Below are positions 44,260 to 55,721 of a stretch of DNA of 64,000 nt, piece by piece; positions within the stretch are counted from its first letter, which is position 1; every line of letters begins with the position of its first letter. This DNA is from Zasmidium citrigriseum (taxonomy: Eukaryota; Ascomycota; Dothideomycetes; Mycosphaerellales; Mycosphaerellaceae), in the NCBI GenBank assembly GCA_002786025.1, contig NHNW01000042.1, forward strand, positions 1 to 64,000. The letters run 5' to 3'. The notes below the pieces were generated by a model. That model was not told where the DNA came from. It saw nothing but the letters and a program-made list of their open reading frames with translations, and did not search any database. The translations under genes were made by a program, and so were the position numbers.

Positions 44260-47200
44260 CCCGAACTAATATAGGATAACGCTAAAGAACTAGAGGAAAG
44301 ACTAGAGGAGCTTATCTACCTTACTAATAGAGCGTAGAATAAGAGACTTAAGGCTCGGTAGTTAAAGTACGTCTTCGCCTTACTATAATATCTAAATACC
44401 GATCTAGAGGGCTTTATATATTATATTAATATTAATAGGGCCTAGCTTACGACGAACGATAGAAAGTAAAACCTACTACCGAACGTACTACTAGTAGGGG
44501 CTACTAGTACTTACCCTCCTAGTCGGACCTACTAACGAATATAGGTTTAATACTCTTATTACCGCGATAGTAGATATCCGAAGCTAATAAAGTGTCTATT
44601 CCTAGGAATAGATATTATATATAAGCGATAGAAGTAGACGTACTCTAGAATTAAGGCGTATAAATATATACCTATTAATATTATAATAAGGACCTATACT
44701 TCCGTTAATATTAAGCACTAGGAATAATAGTCTCGATTCCGTAGGTATATCGACTTTATAGAAATAGATTTACGGATTCGTAAAGCGAAGTTAGCTATCG
44801 CGGCGATACTAGAACGGTTCTTAAAGGGAATCGTATACGATACCTATACGGTAACGTATAGACTAATCTTTCGGTAGGGACGCGAGGTACGAGAATACTA
44901 CTAGTACTAAGTTATCGATATACTTACTATAGTAGGATATTTATAGCGGTTAAGACGGATAGATTAGGTATATTAACCGTTAGGAGGCATATTACCTAGG
45001 GGGCTAGTAAGAAGCTAACCGTAAGAACTATTTTATTAAATTATACTCTCGAAACTATAAAATAGATATCGAGCTACTACTAGTACTCCTCGTAGAGTAC
45101 GAGTACTAAGATCTAGAAGGACGATCGCTCTACTCGATCTACGAGAATATCGATATACGATAGCTAGATTACTCTATTCTATATTTTAGTAGTTAGAAGG
45201 GAAGGCTCGTAAAGTATCCGTATAGAGTTAAGTTTAACCTAATTATTCTAAAGGACACTTAAAACCTCCGAAGACGGTACGCTATCTTCTACTCTACTAG
45301 TATCTATACGTATCTCCCGCTAATACTAAATAAGATACTAGACGAGCTTTTCTCGCGAGTATAGGATCTAATTAAGCGAGTAGAAGATAGAACTCTAACA
45401 AATAGTATAGTACCTAAACGTAATAAAAGCTAGTCGCTAATAGGTATAGTAACTTTCCTAAAGTTAGCTACTTTAGAGGAGTTTAACCGAGAGAATAGCG
45501 TATAGTTACTTATATAGCTATATCTATCCTTTAATAAGAAGTCGAAACTACGAGCGATAATTTAGTTAGAGAAGTAGACGATATTTCCTAAGGAACCTTA
45601 CCTCGCTAGAGTATAGTACGAATATACTTAGTAGCGTAGGGACCCCGATATAGTATAGAAATACTACCGGTAGTATAAGTTTAAGCTAATAACGATAGTA
45701 ATATATCTAAGGTATTTAGGATAACGAGTACGGTATTTAGATTATCTATTTCTATAAGCGTTAGGCCGAAATCTTTATAAACTAGTCGCACTTCGAGGTT
45801 AATATATCGTATAAGCGGATTCGATAGAAGGAGTTAAAGGAGATTATCGTTACGGGATTTAACGACGAATAAGGCAAAAGTAAAGTAACTACTAGTACGC
45901 CTACTAGTACTAGTACCTATTACTAACGGCTTCGTAGTTATAATACTCGCTCGAGTATATATATAAAGCGTAATAATAGAAGTATATTATAAGTTATTTA
46001 AGAGGCTCTTTTAACTTATTAAGTATAGAATAGGTCGTACTATACGCTAGAGATATATCGACCCTATAGCTAAAGGCTTCTAATATATCGTAATAGATAT
46101 AGATAGTACTTAGCTTAAAGGTAAGTACGCTTCGAACTACTAGTACTATTATAAAACTTATTATAGTAGGCTTTATATTCTACCTTCGAGACTAGGATTT
46201 AAATCGACGTAACTACGTCTTTTAGGCCCGTAGTATATTTATCTACTATCGAATCCACCTCTAGTATTCTATTAAATAGCTTTTTAGTATATACTAGGTA
46301 TATAGCTTAGAAGGTAATAAGTATATAGCTATTATAAACGCCTAATTAAGTACGGAATACTACGCTATTCTCTAGGACCTTATAACTAGTACGTAAGTTA
46401 AGATACTATATTATTTATATACTAATTGTTATATAAGTATATAGCGGAGAGTTAACTAGCTAGGTAAGACATAAAGCGATCCGCCTAATTACTTCTAGTT
46501 TAAACAAGTATTATAGCCTTATACTATACTATATCTTCGATATAGCGTGGAATTATACGAATACGGTAGAGCAATCGCATAATAAGTCCTATTTAATAGG
46601 TAGACGGCTAAATATTCTTATTATAATCCGAGAGTAAGTTAAGTATACGTACGATTAAGATATATATCTAATATAATTATAGCGTAAGGGCACTTAATTA
46701 ACGGGATATCGACGAGTACTATATTAGTCGAATCTATAGCGTAAAGGGTAAGGATCGTATAGTAGGTAAGATCGCTCGTATAAGTCGAGCTATAGGCCGA
46801 GAGAGTAAGACTAAAGTCGTAAAAGTATTAGTAGTGCTACTAGTACTAACGATTATATAGAGTACGACCGTACTCTCGATAGTATAGTAGATAATAACGA
46901 CGATAATAACAATCCTAGGAACGACGATAATATAGCGCCTTTCGATAATCCTAATATTAATCGTATCTACCTAACTAGACGGCCGCTTATTAATAGTAGG
47001 CCTCGCCGAGGATTATCTCGAGGTTCGTCGAGGAGTCGTAGTAGTACTCTACGATTAAGTTAGCATAATTTATCGAGTCTAGCCGCGCCTAGTACTAGTA
47101 GGCGGAATAATCGTTCGTTATAGGTATCCTCGTAAGTATAACTATATTCTAAACTATCTATTATTTAGCTAATAGTATAAGGCCTCGCCGCTAGGCTCTA

Positions 47201-47420
47201 GCTAATATAAGGACGAGAAGGACTAACGAGGAAATAGAGGTAGATAAGAGAGAGGTCGCTATATAGGAACGTAGAATATAAGTTACGATAAACTAGTTTA
47301 AACTTAAACGCTAACGAGAAGAGTAGTAGGAAACGTTATAATAGAGGTAGCGAGATAGAGAGGCTAAAGAGTTTAGAGGAGAGCTACCGTATCGAGAGTT
47401 AGAAGGTTTCGGGGTAATAC
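44260..47420 (+). pseudogene. Long RIP-degraded coding ghost, plus strand, unknown family
   Basis: Long stretches, for example 44,280-44,480 (NAKELEERLEELIYLTNRA), 44,735-44,830 (RFRRYIDFIEIDLRIRKAKL) and 46,090-46,860, read openly with interruptions at TAA/TAG that fit former Gln/Trp. They need not share one frame over the whole span. Around 46,980-47,060 an Arg/Ser-rich run (SRGLSRGSSRSRSSTLRLS) is followed by a charged region that looks coiled-coil. It is probably a transposable-element protein or more than one. No family motif was recognised. Confidence 0.5.
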
Positions 47421-47974
47421 CGCTAGAGTAGTACTAGTAGTTATAGTAGTAATAGTAGTATATTCTTACTCTAATACGTTCTATACCTTCTATATCTTCT
47501 AGACAATATTAGTAGGGTTATAAAAGAAAGGTATATAGGAGAGAAAATATAAAAAGAGAATATTACGTATAAAGACTTAGTTTAGATAGGAAGTCCGAAG
47601 TAGTATAAAATTTATAAAGTATTTAATATAAAATAAAGTAGAAACTCGAAAAAATATCTACGAGGCGACCTTTTTAACTAAATAGTAGCTTAATTACTTA
47701 GAAATATTCTTTAATACTATAATAGGACGTATACGAATCTTTATAGGATAGAGTAAAGGCATTAATTAATAATAGTAATTATTAATATATAAAGAGTAAC
47801 TACCTATAGTCTATTATATATACTAGCTTAAAATATAGAAATAATAGTATATTAATTAATTATATAAGACGCCTCTACGTCGAGCTTATTTATATTAAGT
47901 AGCTATCTACCTAGAATTAATCGTATAAGCTATAATAAAGTAGGTATCTACTACCGTAAGGAAAGATAGGAAAA

Positions 47975-49510
47975 GTAAGCTATACTACCCGTAGTCGCCT
48001 CCTAGCTAGTATAGGCCCTTCTAAGCGGTAACGCGCTTAAACTCTAGCTAACTACCGCTATACTCCTTACCGACGGGCTCGAACGTCTTCGGATCGTACT
48101 TAAAGACCTAACCGAAGTAATCGTACTTAATATTAAACTTATAGGCTAGGAGAAATTAGTATAAGCTACTACCCGTAGTTTAAAGGAACTTACTCTTACC
48201 TCTCTTCCTAGGGCTAAGATAGCGCGTATAGGGGAAGCGAGTAGCGTTAGGAAGCTAGGAGCTAGCGATCTTAATAGCGAGCTTCTTAGTAGTATTCGTA
48301 GTCGTACCCTTATTAGTAATAGGGTAGAAGTATAGCTCGGCCCTAAGAATTTAATATTAGAATACGGCTAGTACGAGTAGTATAAAGAATATATATTAGT
48401 CTAGTATTAGCTAGGGCTTAGCTAGCGGTAATAGCGTTAGCGTCCTCGTCGTCGGAGAGCTCGATAAAGGGGCTACGAATTAAGATATTAGCTAGGAATA
48501 GACTACCTATACTTAAACTAGATCTCGACTTACTCGGAGCTACTAGCCTTAGCCTTAGTCTTCGATCTCGTCTTTCTAGGAGAGAATCGCGCCTTCTTAC
48601 TATCGCTAGTAGTACTAGTATCCTCGCTCTTAACCTCTACGCCCTCGTCGTCTCCTAATCTCTTACGCTTACTAGAAGAGGTATCCGTATTACTACCTAT
48701 AGACGCCTTCTTATCTATCTTAGTAAATATACGACGATATTTCTCGGTATTCTTCTCTTAGACCTTAGTCTTAGTAGTAATACGTACCTTCTCTCGGAAT
48801 TTCTCGTTATTCTCGGTCTACTAGCGGATCTTCTCTTACTCGTACTTAGCGTTAGTATACTCTCTAAATATATCCTTATAGCTAACTAAAATTCGTTAGT
48901 ATTACTAGAGTACGGGTAGTTAAGTCTAAGATCTTACGGTTAATAATAGGTATCGGAAGGACGATACGGTCGTCGGTAATAACTTTAAAGTTATTAGTCT
49001 AGTAATTAGTACGGATATAGGCGCGGAGGGTAGTAGTATTAGTAAACTTTCTACCGTAGAGGTTAAGGGGACTATATATCTAGTAAGTACGGGTAGTTAC
49101 CTTAGCTACTACTAGACTTACGTAGGGTAGTAGCTAGCGCCCTCGACTTAATCGACGTCGATACCGTCGACCTCGACGCGGTAGATACGCTCGCTAGTTA
49201 TAACTATAATCTCGCCCTATAGTATATTAGTACGGGTAGTTAGTTAGCCTCGGTCGGGATATCGATATACGTCGTTATTAGTAGCGTAGGCGAGTATATC
49301 GTAGAACTCGCCGCTATTATTAACCTTCTTTATATACTACTCGAAGTACTAAGACTCTATAAGGTCGGCGATAGTAACTTCGGCTATAGTAATAGAGATA
49401 AGGGAGTAATCGAGGGTCTAGAGTACGAGTAGCGCTACTAGTATCGCGGGCGGGCGGTACGTAGTACGGAGGTTATTAAGGTTAGAAGTAGTTAATAAGA
49501 TTGAAATTGT
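47975..49510 (-). pseudogene. Tandem ghost gene, copy A (multi-intron, RIP-degraded)
   Basis: This unit is repeated about 1.73 kb downstream (copy B): matching phrases occur at 48,164/49,891, 48,907/50,631, 49,223/50,959 and 49,395/51,131. On the minus strand the segment 48,540-48,880 reads as a Lys/Arg/Glu-rich protein (NTEKYRRIFTKIDKKAS; SSKRKRLGDDEGVEVKSEDT; KKARFSPRKTRSKTKAKA) with stops only at RIP-type positions, suggesting a nuclear, charged protein. A 52-bp intron lies at 48,886-48,937. No family recognised. Confidence 0.6.
48886..48937 (-). other. Ghost intron with introner-like core (copy A)
   Basis: Minus strand: starts GTAAGATC, contains TTAACTACCCGTACTC, a TACTAAC branch and ends GAATTTTAG; 52 bp. 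The same intron, same length, occurs in copy B at 50,610-50,661. The ACTACCCGTACT core recurs in other candidate introns of this locus. Confidence 0.65.
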
Positions 49511-49694
49511 TTAATAGTCGCGAAATCGCGGTAGCGGCTAGATAACGTAATCGTATATATTCTCGAAACTAAAGGCACTTTTAATTATAATATTAGGCGT
49601 TTCTTAACGTAGTTATTTTACTATATAAGCCTATCTTAGCGGCTATAGTAGCCTTTACCTTTTATATCTAGCTCTTTATTATACTAAGAGACCT

Positions 49695-51235
49695 ACTACC
49701 CGTAGTCTATAGTACCTATAGTCGCCTTTTTAATAGAATAGCTTCTTTCTAGCCGTAATAGCCTTATACTAGAGCTAACTACTAGTATACTCTATACCGA
49801 GGGGCTTATACGTCTTTAGGTTATATTTAAAGACCTAGCCGAAGTAGACGTACTAGAGGTTAAACTTATAGTCTAGAATAAATTAGTATAAGCTACTACC
49901 CGTAGTTTAAAGAAACTTATATAGTATAGAGCTTCCCTTAGGTTTATAGTTACCGTATAGAAGTAGAGCGTTAGAAAGCTAGCCTTTAGCGATAGCGAGG
50001 GCAATCTTCTTAGTTCCGGACGTAGTCGTACGATTAGCGGTTATAGATATAAAGTATAAGTCGTCGCTAAAATTTCGATATTAGAATATAGCTAGTACGG
50101 GTAGTATAACGAATATATATTAGTTTAGCTATAGCTAGACGGGCCTAGATAAGGTCGGCCTTATCGTCGTCGCTAAGGGATACGACCTCTATATTACTAT
50201 AAGTTAAGATATTAGTTAGGATTCTACTACCCGTACTTTAGCTAGGGTAAGACTTACGCCGGAATTTTAGCCTTAGACTTCTTCTTCTTCTTAGGCTTAC
50301 GTAGAGAGATAGGCGCCTACTTCGTATTTAGAAATAGCTCCTTAGTATCTAAGAGTACCTAAGCGTCCTCTCCGCCTCCTAACTTATTACGAAACGTTAA
50401 GGCCTAACTACCCGTAGTCGTTATAGTCGCCTTCTCTTTAGTCTTAGTAGCTATACTCTTTAATCTTTTACGCTTCGCTAGTATAACCTTCTCTTTATTC
50501 TTAATATACTTCTTACCTTTACCTATAGCGGCCTTCTTCTTCTACTTCTTAGACTTCTCGAGCTCGGCGGCGGTAGTAGTATAGTTATTATATATTTCGT
50601 AGTAGGCTCCTAAAATTTATTAGTATTATTAGAGTACGGGTAGTTAGGTCTAAGATCTTACTCTTAGTATCGATATTCTCGTTAGGATTCTCGCGTCCGC
50701 CTCTACTAGTAGCTTTAGCTCTATAGCCCTTAAACTCGTACTTAGACTTAATATACTTACGGAGGTTACTAGTCTCTTTAGTCTTCTTACCGTAGACGTT
50801 AGGAATACTATATATCTAGTTAGTACGAGTAGTTACCTCTACTACTCCTTAACTTATAAGCCCTTAAGAAGTAGATTATTATTTAGATTCTTAAGGTCGA
50901 TACTAACTAGTACGCGGTAGATACGCTCGCTAGTATTAATCTTAAAGAGGCCCTACGATATATTAGTATAGGTAGTAAGCTAGCTTCGGTTAGGATATTA
51001 ATATATATTAGCGTTAGGAAGAAGAGGTAGTAAGTCGAGCGGTATTCCGCCCTTCTTTACTATATTAGTATACTAGGTACGGTAGATAGTTCTATAGAGG
51101 TCTAGGTCGGGGATAGTCGCTATATTAATAGAGATATAGGAGTAATCGAGGGTTAGGAGTATAAGTAGTACTACTAGTATCGAGGGCGAGTAGTATATAG
51201 TACGTAGTAATAAGATATAAAAGAGCGAGGGTACA
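49695..51235 (-). pseudogene. Tandem ghost gene, copy B (multi-intron, RIP-degraded)
   Basis: This is the second member of the tandem pair, diverged from copy A by many changes. Downstream of its 52-bp intron the minus strand reads AYYEIYNNYTTTAAELEKSKK and KKKAAIGKGKKYIKNKEK, Lys-rich like copy A but different in detail. A second intron 3' end (ACTACCCGTACTAG...GAAATTTTAG) lies near 50,069-50,110. The gene is inactive. Function unknown. Confidence 0.6.
50610..50661 (-). other. Ghost intron with introner-like core (copy B)
   Basis: Minus strand: GTAAGATC start, CTAACTACCCGTACTC core, TACTAATA branch, AAATTTTAG end; 52 bp, aligned with the copy A intron at 48,886-48,937. Confidence 0.65.
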
Positions 51236-51245
51236 TTAAGCTAAT

Positions 51246-52244
51246 TTTAATAGTACAGCGAGATTTTCGCGCTAGTGGACGCGGGGTGCATGGTCCGAGC
51301 GGCGGGTACCTCCCGCTTTAAGCGAGGGTGCGGTGACCTGTATACACATCTCAGACGTTGTGCTCGCTTCCCGCGCGAATACACAGCGAGGGCGAAGGCG
51401 GGCCGCCGGCAGGACAAGGAACCAAGGATGGGCGATGTGCCCCCTGGGGGCTTGGGAGCGGTGATCCAGCGCCATCCAGCGGCACGGCGGGCTTGAAGGC
51501 TGGGCCGCGACTTGTGTGTGGTCTTCGCCCGCTTGTTCGCGCTGCTTGAGGCTTGAGTAACGGGGTGCAAATTGGCACTGCAGGCCACGCAAGGCCTGGT
51601 GGTGCGAGAGCAGCAAAGCGCAGAATACCCCAGCAAACGCATCCCTGCACAAAACATGGGGGGTTCTCCGCACGCAGAGAGTGTTTCATGAGGAGTCTCC
51701 TAGGCGATGCCGCTGCGTGGGCGGGAGGAGGCCAACGGCGGCGCTGGGCCCAAACTGTTCTTGATCTGGCGGAGGCGTCCAATGTAGTAACGATTCAGGC
51801 GGGCGAATAGGCAGGCGAGCAGCTCGCTAGCAGCAGGTCCAGCGTCGAGGCTCTGTGACACCGTCTTGCCCCATTTACCAGCGTCTGCCGTGTTTGCTTT
51901 CCTCCCCATCGCCCTCCACCGTCCACGCCCCTCTGCACGCTCAGCGCGACCCAGCAATTGTCGGCGGAGTCGTCAGCGTGGTCGTGGTGCGGGTGTCGGA
52001 CACGTTGACGCAGTGCTGCTTTGGGGGCACATGTTGTTTGCGCCTTCCCCGTGCTGCGCGCCGGATGATCCAAGATCTGCGTCTGCGTCTGCGCCTGCGC
52101 TTCTCCTTGTCGCAGTGGATCTGTCTCACGACCAAGCAGCCACCACCACCACCGCCGCTGCTGCCCTTTGCGAACCCACCGCCGCCAGCTGCCTCTTCGA
52201 CGTCTCTCCTCCCTCCGACCTGACCTCGAAGCAACACCGGCGCC
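51246..52244. promoter_or_regulatory. GC-rich flank and promoter of the next gene
   Basis: Composition switches from the AT-rich RIP block to strikingly GC-rich DNA over a few tens of bases. Long frames on both strands (for example 51,247-51,657 minus and 51,795-52,298 minus) are typical chance frames of GC-rich DNA and show no family features. Confidence 0.5.
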
Positions 52245-54798
52245 ATGCGCAGGAAATTCTCCTTCGACATCCCCCTGCTGGTACGTCCCGAAATTCACCG
52301 CCCAATGCTATCTGACACCCATGCTCACTACTCACGTGCAGAAAATCGGCTCGACGCGACCTGACAGCAGGGCATGGAGGGACCAGTTTGCCTCGCCGCC
52401 CGAGTCGCGCCCATCCACCCCCAAGAGCGTCCGACCCCCGTTACCGACCGACATCGATGCCGAACTGCGCGCCGCCTGCACATATATCATTACCCACCCG
52501 AAGCCGTCGCACGAGGTCTGGGAAGTTGGTGGTGCGAAGCCGGCATTGGACTATGCAGCTATCAAGGCAGGCTCAGATCATGTCGCTCCTCCACCAGCAC
52601 CACCGCCCGCCAGGAAGACGAGTGTACGAGCGAAGAACGAGCCAATTCGACAGGACCTCCCGTCAGATCCCTCGAAATACAGTTATAAACCCAATGTCCC
52701 GGTGGACGAACTCTTCAAACAGGATGAACGGAGTCAGCCGCTCCCTCAGACGACAGCGAGATCTCGAGCAGATCAACTCATGGCACCAGAGCCTCCGAAG
52801 CATGCATCCATAACCACTAACAGCAGCAGCAGTCGTGGCAGATCTGAGCCACATTCCCACTCACATTCGCAACACCAACAGCATGTCTCGATCAAGAGCG
52901 AGGGCTCAGAAAAGCCGAGGATATCTGGACGATCAGATTCTGTAGGAACTTCTGGCTCAACACCTCATACCGACTCTACCGAATACCCATGGTCCGCCTC
53001 AACGCCCATGACCTCGGCTGTCATTACGCCTGCACGCAGCTCGAAACGGACTTCGCAGAACGTCAACTCTGGTTCAGAGAGTGGCAGTGCCCCAAAGGTG
53101 GAAGCGGTGAATGCAGAATGGATGCGATTGGAGTTGGAAAAGCACAGGAAGGCCATCGAAGAACGGGAAAAGGAAAGGGAGAAGTACTTGGAGGAGGCTG
53201 CACGTCTGGCTGCGGAAACGACCCCAACCCAAGGCACGACTCAGGTCCCGACACCCATGTCCCAGGTGCCTCCTCGAAAGGCTGTACCATCACGACCGGG
53301 CAGTCGACAAGCAAAGGACATCTCGCGGCCAGCGACCCGGAACGAAACGAGACAGGAATTCAAAGATTCAACGCAGCTACCCAGCCGAGGACGAGCTGAC
53401 AGTGGCCGTGCTGAATCAAGCCAACAACCGACTGACGAACCAAGGGGAAGGGTGCCAGTTCGCTCGAATAGTAGACTCGGCAAGGCATCCCGCGCGGCGA
53501 GTCGTGCAGCAAGCAGAGCAGGGAGCATCACCAACGACATCCTTACTCATTACTTGCGGCCGGGCTCAGTCCAACCTGCTCAAAGTCCTACCAGTCCCAC
53601 TGAGCGCCAGCGATCATCTAGCAGAACGAGAGCGGTTGCGCACAACGTAAGAGACTACTTCAGACCCGCCAGCCGCAGCCATCGCCGATCAGGATCCCAG
53701 GACTCGACCCGGAGTGGCAACTCAGCAACGTCACCATCGGAAATCAGCAACCACAAGTGGAAGTCATGGCGTCCACTGAACAAGAACCACGCAAATGTCG
53801 TTACTCCCGATTTGAGCAGACCTGGAAGCTCGGCATCACGCGGTGGCATGAAGGAGCAACGCCAGTCACCGCAGCAGCAGAAACCTGCTGTCGACCTGAA
53901 CAGAGAACTGCCACCTTTGCCTGGCTTAGATCAATGGAAGCCCGTCCAAAAGGAACCAGAAAAGCCAAGGACAGCGCCGACTGTCAACAACGTGATTGCT
54001 CCTGCCTACCAAGGTATTAGGCGGGTACTGTCCAAGCGTGACAAGTGGGCGGCACCTGCACCACATCTTTCGAGCAAAGAAGACATCGTGTCAGCACGCC
54101 TGGGCTCGCCAACGCCTCCCCGATCTCAAAAGCAATCCGTCGACGTCAAAAGGGTGAATCCGAACTTGCTTACGAGCAACCCCTTACCAAGCCCACCACC
54201 GCTTTCACCGAACGAAGCTGACTTCAAGCATCTGTCCTTGAGCCGCAGCGCAGATCCACTTAGGCCCAACGAATCTAGCAGCGGGAGACTTCGAAGTAAA
54301 AGTAATCAGACTTCTCGACCGGAGCTTGTGCGCAACACTCGGCCAGATCTCATACGGAATTCGTCTTCACAATCACCGCCGACACCCGAGAAAGAACGTC
54401 CTGTCCAAATCAGCGGCAATCCGAACTTGGTGCACCATGCCCGGGCTGTTGCAGCTGGGCTTGCGAAAGATCCCACTCGTCCTGCTCCACGCAAGGGGTC
54501 CTCCACTGCAAATCACACACCATATGGCCATTCGCGCGAAAACAGCGACAAAGCACGCGCGGCTCGAAAGTATAGTATGGACGACTACGAGCGGATCGAC
54601 CCACGATATCAAAACACAGTCGAAATTCAACAACGGCAGGAGCAGGCATCTAGGGGAGAGAAGTTTCGAAGGAAGTGGTGGCATCACCATAAGGACAAGC
54701 CGGCCAATTGGATGGACCAAGTCGTGAAATCGGGGGCCAGAAACGGCGTTCTGCTTACCGACGACATTGCTGCAGGCGCGCCGATTGTCCGGTATTGA
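52245..54798 (+). CDS. Large Ser/Pro/Arg-rich disordered fungal protein
   Basis: A 12-codon first exon (52245-52280, MRRKFSFDIPLL) joins 52342-54798 through a 61-bp intron (GTACGT...GTGCAG), giving 830 residues. The unspliced frame would start far upstream in unlikely low-complexity sequence. The N-terminus (KIGSTRPDSRAWRDQFASPPE, ELRAACTYIITHPKPSHEVWEV) and the C-terminus (KYSMDDYERIDPRYQNTVEI, FRRKWWHHHKDKPANWMDQV) look ordered and conserved; the roughly 600 residues between are disordered, rich in Ser, Pro and Arg, with an Arg/Glu coiled coil (EWMRLELEKHRKAIEEREKE). Many SP/RxxS sites suggest regulation by phosphorylation. Role unknown. Confidence 0.75.
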
Positions 54799-55721
54799 TC
54801 TCAATTCGGTCGTCTTCGGCACGGCATACTCAACTTGCGGCTTACTCTCAACGGCCTTTGGCGCAGGTCGCCTGCATTGATTCAGACGGACAGATCAGAA
54901 TGGACGGCATGTGACACGATACATTTACTGATGATAGCATTCGGGTCTCGGCGAATTTTGTTACATGCGAACATGGGAGCCGTGAATTACGGCCAGCAAG
55001 GCGTTTGGGAGGACATGTGAGAGCGACTTGGAAAAAGGCGAGGCGTTATGATACAGGAAACTAGGACCAAAGGATACCCCCGGAAACACTCGCTGAATTT
55101 GTTTGAGATACCATTTGCCACACTCGCTCGTGTCGGTTTCGTTAATGTTTTGTACTAGTAGTGAGCCGGTGCCATTCGCGCCTGGCCAGCATATCATCTA
55201 CCGACACTTCTTCAAGACTTCAAGACATCACTTTCACTCCGTCAGTCAAGCTTCGGCATTCATATGAGTCAACTGTCTTGGTAGCTCCTTCCGCCGCCAC
55301 CTCTTATCCCCACGCGAGCGGTCTCTTCAGACAAGAAAGAGCGATTGATCGGACTCTTGCACCTTCGACAAGCGGTCCTGCTTCTTCTGCCTGACACCGA
55401 CTCAGCCGCAACAAGACATCATCGGCCACGAAGAAGTCATATGCCTCTTGCCAATGAACAGCGGCCGCCACGACATCCTGCCTCCGACAACCGAAACAGC
55501 AGTCTCATGAGACCTCAAAGGGCCATCAGGCATCCGGCCGTCACGTTTGGCACCCGTGACTTGCCACCGAGAGCAGCAGCAGACTCAGAGTCACAGTCAG
55601 CATCGATAGTCAGACATCTTGGAAGAAGTTGGACTCCATCACTATTTGAACAGGATCAGGCCTCACTTCACTTCCATATCCTGCACCCACAAGGCCATCA
55701 GAGAGCAAGAAGACCGGCAAC
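54799..55721. other. Intergenic / probable long 5' region
   Basis: No supported gene. An open frame from about 55,345 (first ATG 55,440) to 56,004 overlaps the next gene in another frame and is Pro/Arg/Ser-rich; it is probably not coding. Confidence 0.45.

Larger units (their letters stand above)
41300..51245. repeat. RIP-saturated repeat block (right)
   Basis: Like the left block, nearly all CA/TG has been lost and TA is in excess, while CG persists. No ATG-started frame of length survives for almost 10 kb. Several distinct ghosts are nested here: a Tc1/mariner transposase, a long plus-strand coding ghost, and a tandem gene pair with introns. Their mixture suggests a nest of inserted repeats. 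CA/TG return sharply near 51,250. Confidence 0.9.

Noticed and set aside
47985..50640. Regularly recurring ACTACCCGTA motif as a CRISPR-like array
   Set aside because: Spacing is irregular (about 130-400 bp), the motif occurs in both orientations and within coding ghosts; the intron explanation fits better.
51247..52298. Long frames on both strands in GC-rich DNA
   Set aside because: High GC lowers stop frequency; frames are low-complexity and mutually overlapping.
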